Source: Distichodus sexfasciatus (Eukaryota > Chordata > Actinopteri > Characiformes > Distichodontidae). Taken from it: a DNA stretch of 64,000 nucleotides. The stretch's first letter is position 1. Every line of letters begins with the position of its first letter. Below the pieces are notes generated by a model. It saw only the letters and a program-made list of their open reading frames with translations. It was not told where the DNA came from and did no database searches. Both the position numbers and the translations under genes were made by a program. Below are positions 11,299-21,780 of the stretch, in pieces. The stretch covers positions 56,586-120,585 of the forward strand of contig JAVGVS010000491.1 of assembly GCA_032718565.1 (NCBI GenBank), in the 5' to 3' direction.

Positions 11299-11449
11299 TA
11301 GATGTTGTAGAAGTGTTAGTGAGTGTGAGTCGTTTTATAAAGACATAAATTTAGAGGTCAGTGTTTCACCTCTGTCCACAGAAACGTCATGACGGGCAAG
11401 ACAGAAAGAAATGATAATGAAGTTTGTGAATTTCTTTGGTTATATGTTT

Positions 11450-11606
11450 TAGAGAGAGAGAGAGAAAAGAAAGAGCAAATAGTGATGTGATCCATCGCTG
11501 ATGTGGACTCTTGATAGCGAGCCAATCTTCTGGAGCCGAGATGAAAAAGAGAGATTGCGAAAATGAGTGGGGGAGGACAGATAGGGGGCGGTGAGGAATG
11601 GACAGA

Positions 11607-11638
<32 letters not shown>

Positions 11639-11639
11639 A
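11450..11639. repeat. two (GA)n microsatellites
   Basis: Short GA runs at about 11450-11464 and 11609-11638 flank 140 bp of purine-rich unique sequence. Confidence 0.9.
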
Positions 11640-11761
11640 ACTGAACCAACAAAAAATCAACTGGAACTTGACCATGAAAAAAAGGAAATTTTGACTTCTC
11701 CTCTTTTTATTCTCGGCTGCAGTACGAGCTTTGATTGTGTTTTTATTTGTATTTATCTTTT

Positions 11762-12070
11762 CTGTGTGTGTGTGTGTGTTCATGTATTTATCGCATTGTG
11801 GGGACCTTTTTTGTCCCCTAAAATCACTTTTATCTGTTTTTTGGGGTTTTGTGGGGACATTTGAGAGGTCCCCATGAGGAGAAATGACTTTATAAAAAAT
11901 GTGCTTGTTTTATTTGAGAAACTAAAAGAGGTAAAAGATGTGATTTTGGTTACTGAGGTTAAGGTTAGGGTTAGGATTAGGTGTAGCTGTAAAATTATAT
12001 ACATCTAGTTATTATGGGAGCCTATGGAAAGACCTCACAAAGATAGTAATACAGAGACTGTGAGTGTGTG
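11762..12070. repeat. TGTGGGGACC cassette between GT runs
   Basis: A GT run leads into GCATTGTGGGGACC, GTGGGGACATTTGAGAGGTC and GGTTAGGGTTAGGATTAGG, then TAGTAATACAGAGACTGTGA, and passes back into GT repeats. This cassette with GT flanks is a familiar dispersed fish repeat of unclear origin. The short TTAGGG-like stretch at 11953-11980 belongs to it and is not telomeric. Confidence 0.65.
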
Positions 12071-12190
12071 TGTGTGATAGAGTGTATACATGTGTTTCTG
12101 TATCTGTTTGAGATGAGTGTGTGTGTGTGTGCGTGTGTGTGTGCGTGATAGTGTGTACACGTGTTTCTGTGTTTTTGTATCTGTTTGAGA

Positions 12191-12221
<31 letters not shown>

Positions 12222-12440
12222 TAGAGTGAGTATACATGTGTTCGGTGTGTTCTGTTTGTGTTTGAATGTGCTTGTATGTATGTGTGTGTTTATCAGTGTG
12301 TGTGTATTTTATGTATGTTTATGGGAGTGTTTGTGTTAGTGTGTTTGTGTAAAGGTGTGTTCCAGTAGGTGTGTAAGATCATGTGTGTGTGTATGTACGT
12401 ATGTGTTTTAGTTTGAGTGTGTGTATTTTCTCCCTTCTTT
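12061..12440. repeat. GT-rich minisatellite
   Basis: A longer unit of about 70-75 bp, GTTTCTGTATCTGTTTGAGA plus GATGAGTGTG and a GT run, is repeated from about 12085 and again from 12162, each followed by GATAG-AGTG and TATACATGTGTT/TACACGTGTT. Past 12240 the pattern decays into GT-rich sequence. Confidence 0.85.
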
Positions 12441-12464
12441 CATTTGATTTATTTCTCCGAGTGT

Positions 12465-12870
12465 GTGATTATTGGTTCCCGGGGCCGACGTGAGCAGCTT
12501 TATTCCTCGCAGTCCAAACGCTCACAACTGCAGGCGTCGAGAGATAAAAGCCGAAACTGAGGCGGAAAAAAACGAGCGCGACTGCGGCCTTCTGCAGGCG
12601 ACGAGGCCCCAGCCCAACTCACCTGCTTATCGCTTTTATCCTTTATTTTTTCTTTCTCTGTGTAAACGTTCCATTAGCGCCGCTGGGGGCGGAGGATGCG
12701 AGCGTAGGCGCTCTGCGTGAGGAGAGGAGCCGAGCTGTGCTTTTATCTTCACATTTCTGCTTGTAAACAGCAATAGACGGAACGCCAAAAACCAGACCGG
12801 CTTATTGTCTGCGATGGCGTCTTATTACATTTACAACCAGAACGACACAGGCCGTGGTTAAAGAGAGAAG
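12465..12870. other. GC-richer unique block, possible regulatory DNA
   Basis: After 1.2 kb of simple repeats, composition changes sharply to GC-rich with several CpGs. The block carries CTTATCGCTTTTATCC and GTTCCATTAGCGCCGCTG-like segments and no recognisable repeat. Open frames are short and do not look like protein. A conserved noncoding element is possible but cannot be shown from one sequence. Confidence 0.3.
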
Positions 12871-12937
12871 GAGGAGAGAGAAGGCTTTCAATAAGATCAT
12901 TAAGCTATGTTCTTAAATTTGTTCTTAAGGAAAAATG

Positions 12938-13036
12938 AGTGATTATTTGTCCTTGTGACCACAGCACATCACACAGTTCACCACAACCAAATGCGACCTC
13001 TGTAATTGACCCATCTTTGAAGGAACAGTGCTGCAT
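12938..13036 (-). mobile_element. SINE fragment, GAGGTACTCATGAG family
   Basis: The plus strand reads GTGATTATTTGTCCTTGTGA, then ACCACAACCAAATGCGACCT and TTGACCCATC, the reverse complement of the SINE 3' half. The head is missing. Confidence 0.65.
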
Positions 13037-13744
13037 TCAGTGTGATTACTGACCAGAACACCTTAAATTTCTAGCTACAACAGCTTGTACAATGACAACT
13101 TTTTACATGGTACATATTAACGATAAAGGACAAGTATTGACTAATAAAATGTGATTTTCTCACCAATTTTAACCACAATCACCTTATTTTGCAATATTCG
13201 AAATGATCTTCTTCAGCACGGATATAGGCATGAAGTCAACACCACTGCTTGATCACACTGTCAATGGCGTTTTGCTAAAGGCTGTGAGGCATGTCGTGGC
13301 TACACACCTAATGTGGCAGGCAATATTATAAATAGTGTGATTCATTTGCAGCAGTGAAAGAATATTGAAAATCCATCAAAATAAGTTGAGGTCAGAAGTG
13401 TCTTTTTGACCTCACAGCGTAAATGGATTTTTGGTACTGTGCCATGGAAAAGTGGCAGAGACGGAAAAGACCTTGAAAGAAAAAAGAGAGAAAGAGAGTT
13501 GCCACATTCGCTCTAAGTGACCTGAAATCCCTGAAAACACATGATCACCAGCAGTTGCCAGTGTGGTCGAATTTTTTGGCCTGTTCTGTTGCAAATGGTG
13601 ACAGTAGGGTACAAAAATGATAAGACAAAGAACTCACTGGTTTAAATCTTGCCATGCTCTGGCCTTGATTAACTAAAAGGCAGATTAAATTTAATGATGC
13701 ATTGATTCAAACTTAATCAAGGTTAAAAATGATTTCAAAATAAC
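13037..13744. other. unique DNA
   Basis: AT-rich with no recognisable repeat or coding frame. Confidence 0.35.
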
Positions 13745-14230
13745 AACTTGGAAATTTAGCCGCAAGCAGCATGATTGGGGTCCAAGCAAAAGTCACCACA
13801 AAAGCAGCTAGCTTAAGTTAAAGATGCAGCTAAAGCAAGAATTTTCCCTATAGGCCACATGGTTCAAGAGTAATAGGCCAAAATGCATCACATTCAGAAT
13901 CTTAGCCTAGATTGTTTATACTAAATAAGCCACACCCTGCTGCAATTAATTGGCTAATTTTACCCGCCCCTATGAAATCCCAAAAATGCTTCCTGTGATG
14001 ATATCAAGCTCAGTCTGCAGATTCATTTGACCCCATACTTGACTTAATTAGCTAATTCGCCTATGAGGAGTTCACAAAAGTTTAGCATATTATGCAAATT
14101 AGCTTAAAATATAAAAATGGGAAATTCATCCTGTCATTTGAAAAACGCTTATTTAAGCCAACAAACCAGCTAAAGTATGAATTTTCACTCTAGGCCACAT
14201 GGTTTGTGCTTGGACCACTAAGAAATCAAC
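13745..14230. repeat. interspersed repeat of the AGCCGCAAGCAGC type
   Basis: It opens with TTTAGCCGCAAGCAGCATGA and GGGGTCCAAGCA, a motif I recognise from dispersed fish repeats. The block GAATTTTC-CTATAGGCCACATGGTT occurs twice, near 13840 and near 14185. No coding signal is seen and the boundaries are approximate. Confidence 0.45.
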
Positions 14231-14336
14231 AAGGAGAATTTGTCATCAGTAACTCTGTCCATAGTCTTGAAATGGCTTTGGCCAGCTAAAATGTTATTTC
14301 CAAAAATAGTAAACTGTTTAAACTAAATTCAAAAAA

Positions 14337-14638
14337 AATGTTTAATAGGGGTGGCACGGTGACTCCTGGGTTCGATCCCCGGGTTGGCCGTAGGGTCTTT
14401 CTGTTTGGAGTTTGCATGCTTTCCCCGTGTTCGCGTGGGTGTCCTCCGGGCCCTCCGGTTTCCTCCCACAGTCCCAAAGCATTTAATATAGGTTAACTGG
14501 CGACTCTAAATTGGCCCCGTAAGGTGTGAATGAGAGTTTGTCCCCATCTTGCGCACGTAAGTTCCCGCGATATGCTCCGTTCTCCGCGACCCCAATAGGG
14601 ATTAAGTGGTTCGGATAATGAATGAACGAATGTTTAAT
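14337..14638 (+). mobile_element. DANA-type tRNA-derived SINE with 10 bp TSD
   Basis: The element (about 14347-14628) has the head GGTGGCACGGTGACTCCTGG, the B box GGTTCGATCC, GTTTGGAGTTTGCATGCTTT, CCTCCGGTTTCCTCCCACAG and a tail of AATGAATGAACG. This order is that of DANA-type SINEs (V-SINE group) known from zebrafish. The decamer AATGTTTAAT lies on both sides (14337-14346, 14629-14638) as a target duplication. Part of the head between the A and B boxes is deleted, so pol III transcription is unlikely. Confidence 0.88.
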
Positions 14639-15777
14639 GGAAAATAAAACAAATACATTCAACTTAACAGTAGCATGTTGAAGGCACCAAAAAAGGTTCA
14701 AATCATGCTCAGTAAGAACATTGCCATCAGACAGTTTAAAAAATAAATAGCTTGTTGCAATATGGGTTCTGAAACGAATCTTTAATTTTTCTTTTGAATG
14801 TTATGTGAGGTTGTAGGGGGCAAGAATTAGCTGTTCACTAATTTGTGGCACCAAAAAAAGTTGTTTTTTTTTCTCTCAAAAAGGGTTCTTAAAGGGAGCA
14901 ACGTCCCTTTATTCATGAGACTGTACTTAATTCTCCAACCACTACGATTTTGCCTCTTAACCATTTTCTTCTAGATATGTCTAAGAAGAAAAATTGAGCT
15001 ATTAGCAGTGGGCTTCACAGCAACAGAAAAATATTTGACTTTACATCAAGGTTCTTAATAAGAAAAAGGGGGAGGCCTGTTACCTCAGGGGACTTGTGAA
15101 ATGTCTGAAATATATGATTTCATTTCCTTTTGTGGACTGGTGCTGGCAATGGTATGTTCTCTTAGGCTATTCTTTGACAAAGATTTAATATAATTTATAC
15201 TACATTTCATTCTTTCTTTCAATCTTCCCTTCATTTGTTCTTGAGATTTCTGACCTGGATAATTTTTTAAGTTTAATTTTCCACAAGGGGCTGCTCTCCC
15301 GGGCTGTCAGCAGGCATTGCATCTCTGAACGAGTTGGATAAAACTAGAGCTTAACTCCACTTCACTGCTTTCCTCTCCTCAAAATGTTGTGGGACTTACA
15401 AACCAGGAGCATGTTAATGGATTTGAATGGTTGAGTGGGCCACTTCTGTAGCGCAGCTCCATCTAAAAACTCCACATTTCACAACCCATCAGACTCATCC
15501 GCAAACGCTCCACAAGAGTCAGAAAATAACTAAAAATGGATTAAATCATTTAGAGTCATCATCAGTACATACAGACAGAGTGCCAGGGGAGTGTGTGTTT
15601 GTGTGTGTGTAAATATATTTGTGTGTGGAGAGTAAGGATGAGTTGTCTAGTGAGGGTAATTAAACGAGGGTTGCTGCATTGTTAAATGTGGGTTTTGCAG
15701 AAATCACAATTGGATTGACTTTTAATGAAAATGAATCATTTTATCATAAATTATTCAATTCTATTTAGCCTTATATC
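14639..15777. other. unique DNA with a short GT run
   Basis: No gene or transposon recognised. GT-rich sequence lies at 15590-15630. Confidence 0.35.
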
Positions 15778-15828
15778 ATTAACCCTAACTAGCCCATATC
15801 AGCCCCATTCATCTCTCTGGCAACCCAT
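15778..15828. repeat. minisatellite remnant (CTGGCCACCC type), left piece
   Basis: AGCCCATATCAGCCCC and CTCTCTGGCAACCCAT are degenerate copies of the unit seen at 16240-16304 and 17212-17455. LTR A interrupts it. Confidence 0.55.
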
Positions 15829-16208
15829 TGTCAGTGATCTGATGAGGATATAACACAATGCTAGTCGTTAGCCGTTAGCCCGTATAGCGTTGATGGTTAA
15901 CCCAAATGTGGAGTCCAACGCGAAGAGGTAGGCGAACGATGCAAGTTGATTTACGAACTCTTTAAGATAATAATAATAGTAAAGATTCCCAGCGGAATCC
16001 ACGTTCTATGAACACATGCTCAATCGAAGAGATTAACTGAATAACTGGAGTACTCACAGTTGATGCCGAAGTGAATTGGAGTTGGGCTAGGTTGACTCAA
16101 TGACTAAGCAGTGAGCCGCAAGAAAAAGCCTCTATTTATATTCCGACCGTGCCAGCTTCCTCCCGGTCCTTGTGCCGGTCACATGATCGGAGCATGTGCG
16201 ACACCCAT
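15824..16208 (-). mobile_element. solo LTR A with 5 bp TSD, minus strand
   Basis: The LTR is 15829-16203 (375 bp). On the minus strand it begins TGTCGCACATGC and ends ATCACTGACA. The pentamer CCCAT is duplicated exactly at 15824-15828 and 16204-16208. A TATA-like TATAAATA lies on the minus strand at 16133-16140, about 65 bp from the 5' end. It is homologous along its whole length to the inverted copy at 17456-17829. No internal domain is adjacent. Confidence 0.85.
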
Positions 16209-16239
16209 TAGCAGTAAAAAATCTACTCAAGACAGCTAA

Positions 16240-16304
16240 AATATTCGGCCACCCATCATCAATCTAATTCTAACCCTGTCAACCCAGCCCAACACTCTGG
16301 CCAC
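16240..16304. repeat. minisatellite, CTGGCCACCCATCATCAA unit
   Basis: GGCCACCCATCATCAATCTA and GTCAACCCAGCCCAACACTC recur almost unchanged after the hAT element at 17212-17455, so both pieces belong to one array split by insertion. Confidence 0.75.
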
Positions 16305-17219
16305 TAGTGTTGCGCGTCGGCTTTTTTTAACACCCGCCCCAAACTGACCCGCCAGGAGATCCTGGATAATGACCCAAAACCCGACCCGACCCGAGGGGAA
16401 AAAAAAAACCCACCAGTGAGCCTGTATTGCCATGGAATCTACCAGTGAAGTGTCATTTGTGACACTGTAACTCATAGATGACATAGATTTGTGCTAGATT
16501 CGCATTGAAGATGATGACAATTTTATGCAAGATGAACTGTGTACTAAACAACAACAAAGAAACCAAAAGATGGATTTTTACGTCATTATTTATTGAAGGG
16601 TTGTGGAAAATTGCACGAAAGACACCTCTCTCGCACACACACAAACACACACAAGCGCGCATGTATGCAAAACACACTAGTTGTCAAAACTGTAACATCT
16701 GATATAACATCAGATCTGAGAACTCTATCAGATTTGAATGAACTTAGTAGAGCTTAGGTCTTCTTTTAACTTAATTTTGTCTAAAATGAAGTAGAGCGGA
16801 GCAACTTGACCGTGATACTTCACCAAACTAGTAGCTTATGCTACAAATTGAAAACTCCAAAATTGAAAAATATACGCCGACTGCATTTATGACAGCTGTT
16901 TGGAAGCACTGTGGAGAAAGAGGATGGAATCCACCGTGCCGGGGTTTAGCCTATTTCAACGCGCTTCCAGCACGCGACCTGCTGAACTGAACGCGCGCTT
17001 GCTCGATGCGCTGGCTGCAGGAACGCAAAGCACCGCTCTTGCCAGCATCGAGAGGAGAGGTAATTCGAACCCCATTTACAACACGTTTTGATCGATAATG
17101 AAATGCGTTTTGTAACTTTTTGACCCGCCCGCCCGCACCCACGATATTTTAAAAATGTCTGCCCTAAAACTGCCCGCACCCGCGGGTCACAGGTCATCCC
17201 ACGCATCACTACTGGCCAC
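16297..17219 (-). mobile_element. hAT (Ac-like) transposon copy 1 with 8 bp TSD
   Basis: The element is 16305-17211 (907 bp). Its ends TAGTGTTGCGCG and, reverse complemented, TAGTGATGCGTG form imperfect TIRs, and CCCGACCCGACCCGAGG-type sequence lies just inside the left end. The octamer CTGGCCAC is duplicated exactly at 16297-16304 and 17212-17219. A remnant of the transposase C-terminus is on the minus strand. The rest is non-coding, so this is an internally deleted, non-autonomous derivative. A sister copy lies at 29150-30053. Confidence 0.92.
16893..17075 (-). pseudogene. hAT transposase C-terminal (dimerisation) remnant, interrupted
   Basis: On the minus strand the frame reads LPLLSMLARAVLCVPA, then SASSKRAFSSAGRVLEA, and meets an in-frame TGA at 16956-16958 (where copy 2 has CGA, arginine). 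It then continues NRLNPGTVDSILFLHSA. Leu-Ala-Arg...ProAla...SerAlaSerSer-x-Arg-x-PheSer-x-AlaGly followed by the Asn-Arg-Leu-x-Pro block and a hydrophobic FLH is the conserved hAT C-terminal dimerisation domain (Ac branch). The DDE core and BED zinc finger are absent. Confidence 0.85.
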
Positions 17220-17455
17220 CTATTGTAATCTAAATTTTTTCTAAGTCAACCCAGCCAAATTATCTGGCCACCCATCATCAAACCAACTCTTCTCAAAGAT
17301 ACACACCCAAATTATCTGGCAACCCCTCTACCCACGTTAAGCCATCATAAATTTCTAGCCATCAGTCATTAATCCAACTTTATACAAGTCACCCCAGCTC
17401 AACTCTCTGGCCACCTGCCTTAAGTTCAACTCTACCCAAGTCAGCCCAGCTCAAC
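17220..17455. repeat. minisatellite, CTGGCCACCCATCATCAA unit, right piece
   Basis: Roughly four degenerate units of about 60 bp: ATTATCTGGCCACCCATC, then ATTATCTGGCAACCCCTC, TTCTAGCCATCAGTCATT and CTCTCTGGCCACCTGCC, each followed by a CCAACTCTA-CAAGTCA-CCCAGC segment. Confidence 0.75.
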
Positions 17456-17829
17456 TGTCATGCACACTCCGATCACGTGACTGATATGAGGACCCGGAAG
17501 TAGTCAGCGCGTTTCGGGAAGTATTTAAGGAGGCTTTCTCTCGCGGCTCACCGCTCAGTCATTGAGTCAACCAGTCCAACCCTCCGATTCATTTGGGCAT
17601 CAACTGTGAGTACTCCAGTTATTTGGTTTATCTCTTCAATTGAGCGTGTCCGATAGAATGCGGATTCTTGTGGGAATCCTTGCTCTTCCCGTTAGAGAGT
17701 TCTTAGACCAACTCGCATGGCTCTCCTACATATTTGCGTCTCACTCCGCGTTTGGCTTAACCAACCATGCTACACGGGTTAACGGCTAATGACTAGCATT
17801 TGTGTCAAATCCTAACCAGATCTCTGACA
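17456..17829 (+). mobile_element. solo LTR B, plus strand, inverted relative to LTR A
   Basis: It starts TGTCATGCACACTCC and ends ATCTCTGACA, homologous to LTR A over about 374 bp. Well conserved blocks are GTCATTGAGTCAACC and CATCAACTGTGAGTACTCCA. A TATA-like TATTTAAG lies at 17522-17529. The adjacent pentamers (TCAAC left, CTATC right) do not match, unlike LTR A, so this copy may have recombined or its flanks have diverged. Confidence 0.75.
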
Positions 17830-18395
17830 CTATCAGTGATCAATCTGCCCATCCCAAATCCTCACCCACCTCCATACAAACCTTTGACTACAACTTGCTG
17901 TCCATAAACTAATTCTTGCCCATACTGTTAGTGAAAATGTTGTAATTTTGTGCAGCCCAGTTTCTAAATGAATCATTTTGCTATACAGTTGATTGGGAGT
18001 CTGTAATCTTGTACAGAGAAAATAAAGTCTGGGTTGCACTGAGAAGGTTTTGGACTCTCTAAAGCATCCTGAAGACTTTCAGGGTTGAATTGAGAATGTT
18101 CTGGACTCTTTGTAAAGCTATTTTCCTCTCCCCACAACCCTTACACCACCACACACCTCCACGTCTGGAAGTAACAAGCGCTAAACCCTCAGCTGTGGGT
18201 TGCCACCCTGTGATTGATCCTTTCTAAGTCATGTTTTTTCTTTTTTTACATTGGTTGAAGAGAAACAAAAGCAGAGATGCTAAACAACAAGAGAAAAAAG
18301 GAAGAGTCGTTTTCATGGTAAAGTGATTGGGGCTCTTTTATTTATATATTTATTTATTTATCAGCTTCTAATTAAATAGATATCACCGTCAGAGG
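17830..18395. other. unique DNA
   Basis: No gene or transposon seen. An (ATTT)n-like stretch is at 18337-18360. Confidence 0.35.
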
Positions 18396-18770
18396 TGAGC
18401 CCGAGTTTTCCTCCTCCCCAGTGAAGCCACTATAAAGCGGTAAATAATTGCCGGGGGGAGAGCAAGACAGCGTGGGTTGGGGACGATAAAAGTGGCGGTG
18501 TTATTAAGCCGAGCAGACAGACAGGAGAGGTGTGATGTACGCCTCACAGTGGGCAAACTTTAATTAGAATACAATAAGGCCACAGTGGCGACTTGAGGTT
18601 AAACCGGGGGGTAATTGAAATCCCCAGAGATAGGCTTTTCAATTCCCCAGAATGAGTCATTTGCGGCGGGGACGGAGGAATTGAGGAGAGAGAGAGAGTT
18701 GCGCTGATGTGCATTTTGGTGTGTTGACAAGAGTGAAGCCTTTTAAGTAGCACCAGAGAGAATGAACCAG
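18396..18770. other. repeat-poor block, possible conserved noncoding DNA
   Basis: The block contains AACTTTAATTAGAATACAAT, TAATTGAAATCCCCAGAG and CAATTCCCCAGAATGAGTCA, homeodomain-site-like AT cores set in GC-richer sequence, and lacks any repeat I recognise. No protein-like frame. The regulatory reading is inference only. Confidence 0.3.
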
Positions 18771-18905
18771 ACACTGTCAGAAGTAGGTATGGTATAGGTA
18801 GCAGCTACCAGGCTACCAGCTGCCCCAGATAGACCTCATATTTATTACATATTTACATAGAGTCGGTGTGATTTTTGGCTAATTGCCGGTTAATTGACGG
18901 TTAGG

Positions 18906-18936
18906 ACGCCCTAACCGTTATGCTACCAACTGCCCC
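18906..18936 (-). mobile_element. SINE head scrap, GAGGTACTCATGAG family
   Basis: The plus strand CGCCCTAACCGTTATGCTAC followed by CAACTGCC is the reverse complement of the tRNA-like head seen at 51731 (GTTGGTAGCATAACGGTTAG). Only about 30 bp remain. Confidence 0.6.
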
Positions 18937-18939
18937 TGC

Positions 18940-21532
18940 CCCTCGTCACCTGTTTGAAACATGGACCGGTAAAGGTGATTTTTTGCCAGCACCCCCTATG
19001 GTCCCCTTTCACAAAATCCAGGAAATTACATCACACCTGGTAAACAAACTTCCTGCAAACCCTCTAGCTGTTCGCTGTCAACAGGAGACCGCATAAAATG
19101 CGTTCCGTTGTTGACTGTACCAAGAATTACATTTGAGGACGTACACAGGATCTCACAATTTCGACATTCGATTTTGCCTTGGCTGGGTAAAGCGTATAAG
19201 AGGTAAAGAGCTTCTGTTGTAGCAAACAACAATGTAACTTGTTTGTATGACTACTGCTTACATTCTTGAAATAGCTATTATAAAATGTTCATTTTGGCAG
19301 AAAGATATTTGGTTTGAAAGTACTAATGAGAGAACAATGTTTACAAAATTCAGGTTGCATTAAGTAGCGCTTTTTAAATGCATTTTATGTCAATATAGTT
19401 AATATAGTCAATAGCGAGCTAACATCAGTACTGAGCGGCGGCAACATTACATGTTCATTTACAAATAAAAGAGCTGAACTTTAGTTTTACAGTACATCTG
19501 ATGTTGATCAAATCTTTTAACGTTAACTGCCTGCCATGTTTGCCAAAAGCATACAGCCCAACAAGTTGTCATAGGCATCAGTTTGCATGTTCTCTTATTT
19601 TGGCTAACTGACTGAGGATCTGTCTGGAAAATTGGCAAATGCACACAACTCAAATCTTACTTCTTGAATGCAAGTATAGTGAGAATCAGACAAAACCAGA
19701 TATGTTGTAGCTTAGTTGCGCATAATGATTGTTGAACACGACTGACCATGAATTACAAACGTAACATTTAAGAGTTACAACAGCTAGCTAGCTTTTTTTT
19801 TTAAGGAAAACTGGCAACAGCTCCCATCTTCAGCCGCGTTGAAGTAACAAATTTACGCCTTCATCTCATCTGATCGGCCTCACCCACTGTCGTCTTTGGT
19901 CTTCATTTGTCGAAAATTCATGAAAATGTAACTAAGGCTGTTTTTGTTTGGAATTAGTGCACTGATGTACACAACAGAAGCTCTTATTTTTGACTGCCCC
20001 AATGTTTACTTCCGTAGAATGTTGTGACCGGAAGTCACTTTCCCCTTCCAAGGGGACTTCCAACTATGCTTTTCGGCTTACCCTGAATTAAAGTTTCAGC
20101 TTTCTGCAACTTACAGTTCAAGATGCACTCAACAATCAATCAAACAAACACTTCCAAATAAACAAAAAATATATGCATGAGTTTTCAGTTTTTCTCATTT
20201 TTCATTTAAGTGTAAAATGGGAAATCAGAAAATGACTATTATTTTTTATTTTTTATTTTTTTTCATTTTAGTTGGGGATGGAATGGAAACAAATATACCC
20301 CCCCCCCCATATTTGTTTTTGAGGTTTGATTTCAACAAGCAAATAAATTAATTAATTATGGCTTTAGCAATGTTCCTAGCAAAGGAGTAGTTGTTGGTCT
20401 TTAATATAAGAGTTCAGGCTTCTGCTCTCCCTCATGTCAACCCCAAAGACACCAGCAATCATTTAATCATATTGTAATTACAGTGTTGGTGGCTGGCGCC
20501 TAGATTAGCATGACTGGTGTTGCACCAAAACAGAATTCAACAGCTATAATTTAGCGCTGACAACACACAATGATATTTAAAAACACACGCATAATACAAC
20601 TTGATGGGGAGTAGCGAGACGAGCCCCTGATACATAAAGGTAAAACAAACGTAAATGACCGTAAAAGGTGTAAATAATTTTTTTTCCGACGTTATCAAAT
20701 CTCTTGCTTTTGCTGCCATTAAGTTTGGGTATGAAAAAGAGGGGAAAAAAATCTTAGCATCCTGTGTATTAATGTTTAACTGCTTTCTTAAGCAATGTGG
20801 GTTTAGCGACGCTCAGTCAAAACAATGAGCCGGTGTTTTTAATGAATAAAACATGTGAGGCAGATATGCGGAAGACAGGAGGCAGCGCTGCGTGTTTCCA
20901 TATTCCCCTCGCGCCGCAAACACACCCGATAAGAGAAAGGCGTCATGAAGAATTCATGGCCTTCTGAACATTAACCATTTAACCAGGCCCTGGTGAGAAG
21001 CACCGCTCACTTAAAATCCCAACGTTTAATCGACTAGTGGTAGTAACTCAAGACCAAATGGATTCAAATGAAAACTCTAACACAACGGAATGTCTTCCGG
21101 CACTCCGGGCTTGGCATAGATGCTGAAAATTTCCTTTTTTTAAATTCTCTTTCCTCTTCTAACAGAAAACATATGTATTTAGATATGTGTATACGCAGCT
21201 GGTGTGATTTACAGTGCATCGATGAGAAACTTCGAGGTCAATATTCAGAATCAAACTTTAAACTTTATAGAGCTGAGCTTTAGAAGTGACTAAATAATAA
21301 TAATGATCCGTACGAGCTAGTTCAGACGTGAATTATAGCATGGTATAATGTAAGTCAGCAAACTCTCCGCTCTAATCTATAAATTCTTTCGCGTTTAAGC
21401 GTTCCTCTGTCATTTTAGTCTTTCCTCCACTGTCCTCCTGCTTAAATATTTCCCCGCTATTGTCCCGTGTTGTATTCCGTATTAGCCCAGACTGTGCTCA
21501 CTATCCCATCACTGCAGTTGGTGGGTAGGGGA
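18940..21532. other. mostly unique DNA
   Basis: No gene is recognised. A run of 11 C lies at 20298-20308 and T-rich tracts at 20235-20265. 20800-20960 is GC-richer and repeat-poor. 19084-19215 has a weak THAP-like cysteine pattern that I do not trust. Confidence 0.35.
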
Positions 21533-21780
21533 AGTTGGTGGCGTAATGGTAGGGTGTTCGCCCCGTGATCAGAAGGTCGCAGGCTCGAATCCAGAACTGG
21601 TAAAGTTACCACTGAGGTACTCATGAGCAAGGTACCGTCCCCAGGTACTCCTCTCCAGGCGCTGCCCTTGCTAGCTGCCCACTGCTCCTTCATGGATGGG
21701 TCAAATGCAGATGTCGCATTTGGTTGTGGTGCACTGTGTGCTGTGGTGTGTTCACAATGACAAATAATCACTCACTCACT
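21533..21780 (+). mobile_element. full-length SINE, GAGGTACTCATGAG family
   Basis: This is the best example in the window. The A box region is TGGCGTAATGGTAGGG and the B box GGCTCGAATCC. The core is ACCACTGAGGTACTCATGAG and GCAAGGTACCGTCCCC. The 3' part is CTGCCCACTGCTCCTTCATG, GGGTCAAATGCAGATGTCGC and TTCACAATGACAAATAATCA, ending in a short CACT repeat. The tRNA-like head plus LINE-like tail fits a Mermaid-like SINE organisation. The tRNA species of origin is not determined. Confidence 0.88.

Noticed and set aside
11953..11980. Internal telomeric repeat
   Set aside because: Only about two TTAGGG-like units, within a well-known fish cassette.
15829..17829. One full-length retrotransposon with two LTRs
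   Set aside because: The two LTRs are in opposite orientation, the DNA between is a minisatellite and a hAT, and LTR A has its own complete target duplication.
19084..19215. THAP-like zinc finger remnant (SVVDCTKNYI)
   Set aside because: Only a weak Cys pattern; the frame is broken within a few codons and the later THAP residues cannot be aligned.
21533..21610. Genuine tRNA gene
   Set aside because: The A and B boxes are present but the sequence continues into a SINE core and the cloverleaf arms do not pair. The same holds for the other SINE heads.
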